NCBI GenBank assembly: GCA_963815475.1
Contig: CAWFHD010000003.1
Coordinates: 6,572,001-6,636,000, forward strand
DNA: 64,000 bases
Source: Sulfopaludibacter sp963815475
GTDB lineage: Bacteria; Acidobacteriota; Terriglobia; Bryobacterales; Bryobacteraceae
Direction: 5' to 3'
In this document: positions 33,887 to 41,089 of the stretch, piece by piece
How the letters are laid out: each line of letters opens with the position of its first letter
Numbering within the stretch: the first letter of the stretch is position 1
Translations under genes and position numbers: made by a program
The notes under the pieces: generated by a model
Databases searched by the model: none
What the model saw: the letters and a program-made list of their open reading frames with translations, nothing else
Told to the model about the DNA's origin: nothing

Positions 33887-36800
33887 ATGAAAAAACTGCT
33901 TGCTCTGAACCGTAGCGAGATCGCTATCCGTATTCTTCGCGCCGCCAATGAACTCGGCCTGCGCACGGTCGCCATTTACTCGCAGGAAGACCGTCTTGCG
34001 CTGCACCGTTTCAAGGCCGACGAAGCCTATCTCATCGGCGAAGGCAAAGGGCCCGTGCAAGCCTACCTCGACGTGGACGGCATCGTCGATCTCGCCCGTG
34101 AGAAGGGCGTCGACGCCATCCATCCCGGGTACGGATTCCTTTCCGAAAATCCCGCCTTGCCCCGTGCCTGCGAACGCGCCGGCATCACCTTCATCGGACC
34201 CAGCGCCGAACTCCTCGACCTGCTGGGCGACAAAACCGCCGCGCGCCGCCTGGCGCAGAAGGCCGGCATCCCCGTGGTGCCAGGCACCGAACAGCCTGTA
34301 ACGAATCCCAAGAAAGCCGAGAAGATTGCCGCCGGTATCGGATATCCGCTGATCATCAAAGCGGCCTTCGGCGGCGGCGGCCGCGGTATGCGCGTGGTGG
34401 ACAAGTCGGCCGATTTCGCCGGCCGCCTGGAGGAAGCGCGCCGCGAAGCCGGCGCCGCGTTCGGCAACGACTCCGTCTTCATCGAGCGCTTCGTGCGCCG
34501 TGCGCGCCACATCGAAGTGCAGATCCTGGGCGATCGCCACGGAAACATCCTGCACCTCTACGAGCGCGATTGCTCCGTGCAACGCCGCCATCAAAAGGTG
34601 GTGGAAGTGGCGCCCGCCGTCGGGCTAGATCCCAAGATTCGCATGGCGCTTGCCGATGCCGCCGTGTCGCTCGCCAAGGCTGCTGGCTACTACAACGCGG
34701 GCACCGTGGAGTTTCTGGTGGACGCCGATTCCGGTGAATGGTATTTCATTGAGGTGAATCCGCGCATTCAGGTGGAGCACACCGTCACCGAAATGGTGAC
34801 CGGCATCGACCTGGTCCGCTGCCAGATCCAGGTGGCGCAAGGACTCAACCTGCACGGCAAAGAGATCAACCTGCCCGCTCAGGCGGAGATCCCGATTTCC
34901 GGCTATGCCCTACAATGCCGGATCACCACTGAGGATCCAGCCAATAGTTTCGTGCCCGATTACGGCAAGCTGGGAACCTATCGATCGCCGGCGGGCTTCG
35001 GCATCCGTCTGGACGGCGGATCGGCCTACAGCGGCGCCGTCATCACGCCCTATTACGATTCACTGCTGGTGAAGACTACCGCCTGGGGTCGCGAATTTTC
35101 GCACGCCTGCCAGCGCATGGACCGGGCGCTTCGCGAATTCCGGGTGCGCGGTGTCAAGACCAACATCCCGTTCCTGGAGAACGTGGTCAATCACGCCGAT
35201 TTTCAGGCGGGCAACGTCACCACGCGCTGGTTGGAAGAAACGCCCGCCCTCTTCCGCTTCACTCCGCGCCGGGACCGGGCGACGAAGATTCTTTCGTACC
35301 TGGCAGACGTGATCGTCAATGGAAATCCCGCCGTCGCCGGGAAGCCAACGCCCGCGCGTATGCGGACGCCTGTAATTCCACGGCACGATTCGGCCGCGCC
35401 GCCCGACGGCACGCGCCAGCTTCTGCAGCAACTTGGACCCAAAGGTTTCGCCGAGTGGGTGGGAGCGCAGAAACGCCTGCTCCTCACCGACACGACCTTC
35501 CGCGACGCACACCAGTCGCTGCTGGCGACGCGTGTCCGCAGTTACGACCTGCTGGCGATCTCGAACTTCGTGGCGCATCGCCTGCATAATCTCTTCAGCG
35601 TGGAGATGTGGGGCGGCGCCACCTTCGATGTCACCATGCGATTCCTGCATGAAGACCCGTTCCAGCGCCTGCGCAAGCTCCGTCTGGCCATTCCCAACAT
35701 CTGCTTCCAGATGCTGCTGCGCGCGTCGAACGCCGTTGGCTACACCGCCTATCCGGATAATGTGGTGGCCGAGTTTATCTACGAAGCTTCGGCGCAGGGC
35801 ATCGACATCTTCCGCATTTTCGACTCACTGAACTGGCTGCCCAATATGAAGGTGTCGATGGAGTCGGTGCGCCGGACGAAATCGATCTGCGAGGCGGCTA
35901 TCTGCTACACGGGCGATATCCTCGACCCCAAGCGAGATAAGTATTCACTCGATTACTACGTTCGCATGGCGAAAGAACTGGAGCGCATGGGCGCGCACAT
36001 GCTGGCCATCAAGGATATGGCGGGCCTGTGCAAACCATATGCCGCCGAAAAGCTGGTGAAGGCCCTGCGCCAGGAAGTGGGAATCCCGATTCACTTCCAC
36101 ACGCACGATACCAGCGGCATCAATGCCGCGTCCGTCCTGAAGGCCGCCGATGCAGGCGTGCACATTGCCGATGGCGCCGTCGCTTCCATGAGCGGCACGA
36201 CGAGCCAGCCGAATCTCAACTCCATCGTGGCCGCGCTAAATCACACGCGCCGCGACACCGGAATCGATCTCGACGCGCTCAATCAGTGCGCCGATTATTG
36301 GGAGACGGTGCGCGAGCATTACGCGCCGTTCGATACGGGTCCGAAGTCCGGGACCGCCGAAGTCTACATCCACGAGATGCCGGGCGGCCAGTATACCAAT
36401 CTCAAGGAGCAGGCCGAATCCATGGGCTTGGGCGCGCGCTGGCACGAGTTGGCGCAGGCCTATGCCGACGTCAACATGGCGTTCGGCGACATCGTGAAGG
36501 TGACGCCGTCCAGCAAAGTGGTGGGCGACATGGCCATCTTCCTGATGAACCACAACATGACGATGGCGCAGTTCGAAGACTTGACGCCCGACCACAACCT
36601 GACGCTGCCCACTTCGGTCATCGAGATGTTTACCGGCTCGTTAGGTGAGCCCGACGGCGGATGGCCGAAGAAATTGCAGAAGATCATTCTGCGCGGCGGC
36701 AAGGCGCAGAAGGGGCGTCCGGGCGCGAACCTGGCGAAGGTCGACCTCGCAGAGACCGCCGCGTCGGTGGAGAAAAAGATCGGGCGCAAACCGCAGCACG

Positions 36801-37324
36801 ACGAAGTCCTCAGCTACCTGATGTATCCCGACGTCTTCGTGAAGTTCGCGCGGAATCGCCAGAATTGGGGCGATGTGGATGTGCTGCCGACGCCGCAGTT
36901 CTATTACGGCATGGAGCGTGGCGCCGACGTGGCGGTGGAACTCGAGCCGGGGAAGGCGCTGATCGTGAAGTTCCAAACGGTGGGAGAGCCGCATGCTGAC
37001 GGCACCCGCACGGTCTTCTTCGAGCTGAACGGCCAGCCGCGCGAAATCACGGTCCGCGACCGCAGCCTGGATGTGAAGCAGGCGGCCAGGTCGAAGGCCG
37101 ATCCGGCAGTCATCGGTCAGGTAGGCGCGCCCATTCCGGGAGTAGTCTCGACAGTCGCTGTGGAGCTGAATCAGAAAATCGCGAAGGGCGACCGGCTGTT
37201 AGTGATGGAAGCGATGAAGATGCAGAGCACGGTGTATGCGCCGGTGGGGGGCACGGTGAAGCAGTTGCTTGTACAGCCCGGCGGGCACGTCGAAGCGAAG
37301 GATTTGTTGCTGGTGATTGAGTAA
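33887..37324 (+). CDS. pyc: Pyruvate carboxylase, single-chain, biotin-dependent
   Basis: A 1145-residue enzyme converting pyruvate, bicarbonate and ATP to oxaloacetate. Domain order is standard. The biotin carboxylase domain (about 1-450) begins with LALNRSEIAIRILRAANELG and has the ATP-grasp loop KAAFGGGGRGMRVV, ERDCSVQRRHQKVVE, and EVNPRIQVEHTVTE. The carboxyltransferase domain (about 530-800) has LLTDTTFRDAHQSLLATRVR, the metal-binding HFHTHDTSG and ASMSGTTSQPNLNS. The C-terminal biotinyl domain has VMEAMKMQS with Lys1111. I start it at the ATG at 33887; the open frame reaches 33791 but that part is repeat-derived. It refills the TCA cycle and feeds gluconeogenesis. Confidence 0.96.
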   Translation: MKKLLALNRSEIAIRILRAANELGLRTVAIYSQEDRLALHRFKADEAYLIGEGKGPVQAYLDVDGIVDLAREKGVDAIHPGYGFLSENPALPRACERAGITFIGPSAELLDLLGDKTAARRLAQKAGIPVVPGTEQPVTNPKKAEKIAAGIGYPLIIKAAFGGGGRGMRVVDKSADFAGRLEEARREAGAAFGNDSVFIERFVRRARHIEVQILGDRHGNILHLYERDCSVQRRHQKVVEVAPAVGLDPKIRMALADAAVSLAKAAGYYNAGTVEFLVDADSGEWYFIEVNPRIQVEHTVTEMVTGIDLVRCQIQVAQGLNLHGKEINLPAQAEIPISGYALQCRITTEDPANSFVPDYGKLGTYRSPAGFGIRLDGGSAYSGAVITPYYDSLLVKTTAWGREFSHACQRMDRALREFRVRGVKTNIPFLENVVNHADFQAGNVTTRWLEETPALFRFTPRRDRATKILSYLADVIVNGNPAVAGKPTPARMRTPVIPRHDSAAPPDGTRQLLQQLGPKGFAEWVGAQKRLLLTDTTFRDAHQSLLATRVRSYDLLAISNFVAHRLHNLFSVEMWGGATFDVTMRFLHEDPFQRLRKLRLAIPNICFQMLLRASNAVGYTAYPDNVVAEFIYEASAQGIDIFRIFDSLNWLPNMKVSMESVRRTKSICEAAICYTGDILDPKRDKYSLDYYVRMAKELERMGAHMLAIKDMAGLCKPYAAEKLVKALRQEVGIPIHFHTHDTSGINAASVLKAADAGVHIADGAVASMSGTTSQPNLNSIVAALNHTRRDTGIDLDALNQCADYWETVREHYAPFDTGPKSGTAEVYIHEMPGGQYTNLKEQAESMGLGARWHELAQAYADVNMAFGDIVKVTPSSKVVGDMAIFLMNHNMTMAQFEDLTPDHNLTLPTSVIEMFTGSLGEPDGGWPKKLQKIILRGGKAQKGRPGANLAKVDLAETAASVEKKIGRKPQHDEVLSYLMYPDVFVKFARNRQNWGDVDVLPTPQFYYGMERGADVAVELEPGKALIVKFQTVGEPHADGTRTVFFELNGQPREITVRDRSLDVKQAARSKADPAVIGQVGAPIPGVVSTVAVELNQKIAKGDRLLVMEAMKMQSTVYAPVGGTVKQLLVQPGGHVEAKDLLLVIE

Positions 37325-37363
37325 CGGAACCAATCGAGAGCCGCAACCGTATTCGATTAGCGA

Positions 37364-38080
37364 GTGAGTACCGTGCCGCACCGCACTATCGATAGGCCCG
37401 ACCCACTCGCTGTCGGCCTGCGCGGATTCGGTCCCCTCGGAATCATCGCAATTCTGCTTATTCTCTTCGCCGGTAACATCATCACAGCCCACATGGTGGC
37501 GATCCCGGCAGGCGCTGTACTCGTGCTGGCATGGGTTCGCCTGTCCCACACGCCATGGCGCGAGATCGGCTATGTCCGGCCCCGGAACTGGATCGCCGCT
37601 GCCGTGATCGGTCTGTTCGCGGGCAGCGCGTTTAAGCTCGTGATGAAGATGATCGTGACGCCGCTGGTGAGCGCCGACCCGGTCAACCACACCTACCATT
37701 TCCTGGCCGGCAATCGTGCGTTGTTGCCCGCGGCCGTCTGGACCATGCTGGCCGCCGGTTTCGGGGAAGAGACCGTGTTCCGGGGATTCCTGTTCGAGCG
37801 ATGGGGCAAACTCTTCGGGTATGGCGCCCCTGCGAAAATATCCATCGTCCTGCTGAGTTCGGTGGTCTTTGGGGCGGCTCATTACTCTACCCAGGGTTTC
37901 AACGGCTCCTGGCAGGCGGCGATTGTGGGCCTTGCCTTTGGATCGGTTTTCGCCTTCACCGGCAGCATCTTTCCCTTGATGTGCGCCCATGCGGCATTCG
38001 ACCTCACAGCCCTGGCGATGATCTATTGGGATCTGGAGGCGAAGGTGGCGCACCTGATTTTCCGTAGGCTAGCGATCTGA
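37364..38080 (+). CDS. CPBP-family intramembrane metalloprotease
   Basis: A 238-residue polytopic protein with about six hydrophobic segments. The CPBP/Abi (CAAX-protease-like) motifs are clear: GEETVFRGFLFERW supplies the EExxxR of motif 1, VVFGAAHYSTQG the motif 2 His, and MCAHAAFDLTAL the motif 3 His. Such proteins cleave in the membrane; bacterial roles include peptide immunity and sigma or toxin processing. The start is a GTG at 37364. It lies 39 bp downstream of pyruvate carboxylase, which is probably chance. Confidence 0.88.
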   Translation: MSTVPHRTIDRPDPLAVGLRGFGPLGIIAILLILFAGNIITAHMVAIPAGAVLVLAWVRLSHTPWREIGYVRPRNWIAAAVIGLFAGSAFKLVMKMIVTPLVSADPVNHTYHFLAGNRALLPAAVWTMLAAGFGEETVFRGFLFERWGKLFGYGAPAKISIVLLSSVVFGAAHYSTQGFNGSWQAAIVGLAFGSVFAFTGSIFPLMCAHAAFDLTALAMIYWDLEAKVAHLIFRRLAI

Positions 38081-38139
38081 GTTGCAACAGAGTACCCTCC
38101 CGCTTGTTCCCCACCTGGGCTGAACCACAAAACGATGAT

Positions 38140-39272
38140 TCAGGACGCAGTGTGGCTCCGCTTGATGACGAATACCGTTTTATCGTCGATGAGGTCGCTC
38201 TCACCGCGCGACCGTCGCTGATCGTCCTTCCTCAGCGCATACTCCAATACGGCGCCGCAGATGTCCCGGGCCGGGAGAGCGCAGTGGTCTCGCATCAATT
38301 GTTCGAGCTCATGGCGGTCTTCCTCGTCGCTCCCGTCATAAACTCCGTCGGTATATAGCAACAGGATGTCCCCCGGGCTGATCAGCGAGATTTGGGCAAC
38401 ATCCGATTTAACAGCGGGCCGCTGTCTGAGGTGCATCGAGACATATCGTTTGCGGTCGGGGTGGTCCTCCGGGACCTCGAGTCCCAGGGGCAAGAACTGA
38501 ACCATCCTTCCCCGGTCGATCTCGGAGAAGGAGTGTGTCTGGGTGGAAAACAGGAGGGGTGGTGGATGCCCGAAATTGACGAAGCGGAAATGGCCGGATG
38601 GCCGCACTTCTCCATAGACCATGGTCGCGATCTCACGTGCGCCGGCCTGCTCAGCGTCACCCAACGCGTTACGCGCGGTCACCGAGTGGGCCAGGCGGAG
38701 ATTGACATTCTCAAATAGCTCCGGGGTAGTCCTTCCGTAGCGATCGAGTTCGGAGAGCATGAATGCTTGGAACGTATCGTGTACCGTCGACGCGATCTTT
38801 GCCGCAATGATGCCGTGACCTTGAGCATCGACAAGCAGAACGCCTGCGGTGCTGTGCAGGTCGTCCAGATCCTCCGCAACCCTTACCTGCTCGAGGCTGC
38901 GGCTCTGCCGGTACGCGGTTTCCATTTCGGGCTTGTAGTCCGCTGCGCCTTCAACCAGTCCACGTGGTCGTCTACGAAGTTGTAGTCTGACGCGCCAGCC
39001 GCGTGCTGCCTTAGAAACTCGTTCGAAGCTTTGAGCGCGCGTCGAATCCGAGCATCGATATCGTAACGCTGTTGGAAATTGATGTACTCGAAGAGATCGC
39101 CGCCCACCTTGCCGGCCGGAATCGAATTCCCGTACATCTCAATTCCGGGAAGCTGTGGGATGGCGCCCTCTACGGGCATCAGCCGTTTACGCAGGTACTC
39201 GTCGATTCCTGCGTCTTCATACGATGCCGACATTAGTTCTCCAGCCGGTTGTGCCGTGACGGAATTTCGCAT
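38140..39272 (-). pseudogene. PP2C (SpoIIE-type) phosphatase, frame broken once
   Basis: Two overlapping open frames together give one phosphatase of about 375 residues. The upstream part (38883-39272) supplies GIEMYGNSIPAGKVGGDLFEY with the first metal-binding Asp and a long helical insertion. It is in the wrong frame after DDHVDWLKAQ. The downstream part (38140-38925) continues with QSRSLEQVRV, VLLVDAQGHGIIAAK, FGHPPPLL, LLLYTDGVYDG and DDKTVFVIKR. Adding one base near 38943 (reading KAQPDYKPEMETAY) restores a continuous protein, so either one base was lost or the sequence has an indel. If intact it would be a serine/threonine phosphatase in a partner-switch or stress pathway. Confidence 0.8.
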
Positions 39273-39284
39273 CGCTTCCAGCAC

Positions 39285-39713
39285 GGCGCAGGTTTCATTT
39301 TGCGGGCATCACGAATCCACCCACGTCAGTGAAGATATCATCGCCCACCAGTCTCGAGAACCGTATTTCAGGTAAGCACGAAATCCTTACGATTAATCCT
39401 GGTGCTCGCGGATGTGGCAAGGCCCAATGTTACCAATTGTTGGCGTCTGCCCGCGCGCGCACTTTTCGACACTCGACATCTGGTGAGCCGCAATCGTCCT
39501 ACAGATATTTGCGCTAACCGCCTGGCCGAATGACCCGAAAAATTGTGGGTTGTCTCCAACTTCACCATTTGGACCAGTCATTTTCTAGAGATTGTGACGA
39601 GGAATTGCGATCGACCCAGTCAAGGAGGACATGTCGTGACCGAACGAGAGTCGCGCAAGCATGCGTGCGGAAGTTCTGCAGAGTGACAATTCAATCCAAT
39701 AGGAGAAACGAAG
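39285..39713. other. Non-coding stretch with two orphan translation starts
   Basis: No long gene is supported in these 429 bp. At about 39630 an AAGGAGG precedes a GTG (39637) that opens only a 16-codon frame, and at 39702 AGGAGAAACGAAG precedes the truncated DJ-1 gene. This looks like residue of a lost gene cluster. Confidence 0.5.
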
Positions 39714-40007
39714 ATGAAGATACTGATGGTGCTTACGTCTCACGATCAACTAGGCATTACCGGCACTTCTGAAGGTGCTTACCGTGAGCAAAGCGGCGTA
39801 GGGTTGCTTCGATTCACTACACCGTCCATGCCGGAAGGGGCGTGCTCAGCGCCCCGAATTTCTCAGACCAGGAGCGCCCAACCGGACGCGACAGGCGCCC
39901 GGTCACGGCTACTCTCCATCGGCAACCAGGCGACTGGTGGCGAGATGCGCATTATTTCTTCCTGGTCGGCTTGTAGTCGACAAATAGCTCCGGAAACTGC
40001 TCTTTGA
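39714..40007 (+). pseudogene. N-terminal fragment of a DJ-1/PfpI-family protein
   Basis: The first residues, MKILMVLTSHDQLGITG, match the start of type-1 glutamine-amidotransferase-like DJ-1/PfpI proteins (usually MKxxLIVLTSHxxLGxTGxxTG). After GTSEG the similarity ends: there is no EEFAxPY and no catalytic Cys region, and the remaining codons overlap the end of msrA on the other strand. A good ribosome-binding site (AGGAGA) is kept. I read it as the 5' end of a gene cut off by deletion or rearrangement. Confidence 0.55.
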
Positions 40008-40635
40008 GAGCGTCGATTTTCGGACGGTCGCAAACCTGAATATAGGGGTTGTCTGGATTGTAGTACGCGTAATCCTGATGGTAGTCTTCGGCGCGGTAGA
40101 ACGCCTTGAGCGGCGTGACCTCCGTGACGATTTTCCCAGGGAACACCTTTTGCCCATCCAGTTGTGCGATGTAGGCTTTCGCCAGACGCTCCTGCTCCTC
40201 GTTCGTATAAAAAATCGCCGACCGGTACGAGGTTCCGACATCGGGCCCTTGCCGGTTCAACTGCGTCGGATCGTGCGCGACGGAGAAGTAGATCCGCAGC
40301 AACTGGCCATAGGTGATCTGGGAGGGATCGTAGGCGATTTCGACCGATTCCGCGTGGCCCGTGGTTTCGGTTACGACCTGCTTGTAGGTCGCGGTCTTTG
40401 CCGAACCGCCCGAATATCCGGCAGTGGTGGCGAGGACGCCCTTGACCCGTTGGAACACCGACTGGACGCCCCAAAAACAGCCGCCGGCAAAGACCGCGGT
40501 CTCCTTTCCCGGATGTGTGGCAAGGGACACATCGGCCGTGAGCGGCGGTATGGGGGGCTTTGGGGCGGCGAAGGCTACAGCGGCCGCCATCAGGCAACCG
40601 ATTACTGCTTGACGCAAAGTGGCTGGCACGAACAT
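39952..40635 (-). CDS. msrA: Peptide-methionine (S)-S-oxide reductase, exported
   Basis: A 227-residue MsrA that reduces methionine-S-sulfoxide in proteins. The catalytic Cys is in AVFAGGCFWGVQSVF; further landmarks are GYSGGSAKTATYKQV, GHAESVEIAYDPSQITY, HDPTQLNRQGPDVGTSYRSA and AEDYHQDY. An N-terminal hydrophobic stretch (IGCLMAAAVAFA) predicts export, so it probably repairs periplasmic proteins. The ATG at 40635 has GAGGAG upstream; the open frame extends to 40878 without supporting content. It lies back to back with the TonB-receptor control region. Confidence 0.94.
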   Translation of the reverse strand: MFVPATLRQAVIGCLMAAAVAFAAPKPPIPPLTADVSLATHPGKETAVFAGGCFWGVQSVFQRVKGVLATTAGYSGGSAKTATYKQVVTETTGHAESVEIAYDPSQITYGQLLRIYFSVAHDPTQLNRQGPDVGTSYRSAIFYTNEEQERLAKAYIAQLDGQKVFPGKIVTEVTPLKAFYRAEDYHQDYAYYNPDNPYIQVCDRPKIDALKEQFPELFVDYKPTRKK

Positions 40636-40799
40636 GGCTACTCCTCGAATCCATCGTACGTCCAAAAGGCGAATGCGGGCGCGCCGCATGCCGTGATTTG
40701 AGCCCTCATCCCTGTAAATTCCCCGCCAACCATGCCAATCGCCTCCTGCCGAAACAGGTGGAATGAAGGCCTGCAAACGAGCCCGAGATGTAACAATCT

Positions 40800-40814
40800 G
40801 GCAACTCGCTTGCA
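40800..40814. promoter_or_regulatory. Fur-family-like box 1 (weak)
   Basis: GGCAACTCGCTTGCA: arms GCAA/TTGC around a 5-bp centre, similar to box 2 at 40874. Weaker match to a 7-1-7 Fur-family pattern. Confidence 0.45.
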
Positions 40815-40873
40815 ATAGTTCGACCCAATTGCACCCATAATTGCCCCTACAAACAGGGGTCCTTGTGTTTAGT

Positions 40874-40888
40874 TGCAACTCATTTGCA
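40874..40888. promoter_or_regulatory. Fur-family-like box 2
   Basis: TGCAACTCATTTGCA fits a 7-1-7 inverted repeat of the TGCAAAT-N-ATTTGCA type known for Fur-family regulators of alphaproteobacteria, differing at one arm position. It lies just upstream of the -35 of the TonB receptor promoter. The factor in this organism is unknown; iron control is inferred from the regulated genes. Confidence 0.55.
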
Positions 40889-40896
40889 TAATTTTC

Positions 40897-40926
40897 TTGA
40901 CGAAGGAATGCTCGCCGGATTAATCT
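40897..40926 (+). promoter_or_regulatory. Probable promoter of the TonB receptor operon
   Basis: TTGACG (40897-40902), an 18-bp spacer and TAATCT (40921-40926). The same -10, TAATCT, occurs in the promoter of the ADOP permease gene. The leader from here to the ATG is about 160 nt. Confidence 0.6.
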
Positions 40927-40935
40927 AAATCGTGG

Positions 40936-41083
40936 TCGGGAAGCACTGTCCCGATTGAAAGAGAAGATGCAGTTGGATCCCCGCGCGGCCTGGGGAGGAC
41001 ACAGCGGGGATCCAATGCTAACCAGTCACGAGGACCAGCGCACCTCCATCTTAGGTGCGCTCGCCCTCCCATGCAAGGAGGAG
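40936..41083 (+). promoter_or_regulatory. Structured mRNA leader with sequestered ribosome-binding site
   Basis: Four inverted repeats in series: TCGGG/CCCGA (40936-40954); a 12-bp stem TTGGATCCCCGC/GCGGGGATCCAA (40973-41015, 19-nt loop); an 8-bp stem GCGCACCT/AGGTGCGC (41038-41060, 7-nt loop); and CCTCC/GGAGG (41065-41081), which pairs with the Shine-Dalgarno AAGGAGGAG of the receptor gene. It does not match the cobalamin riboswitch consensus as I know it. A translational switch or protein-bound leader is possible. Confidence 0.55.
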
Positions 41084-41089
41084 TGTGTA

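Larger units (their letters stand above)
40636..41089. other. Control region and structured leader of the TonB receptor
   Basis: A 454-bp divergent region between msrA and the receptor gene. It holds two Fur-like boxes, a promoter and a roughly 160-nt leader with four hairpins (separate entries). A CCCCTacaaacAGGGG dyad lies at 40844-40859. No gene is present. Confidence 0.7.

Noticed and set aside
40930..41089. Cobalamin riboswitch before the TonB receptor
   Set aside because: The leader contains GGGAAGCACTGTCCC but not the conserved B12-box or core consensus I know.
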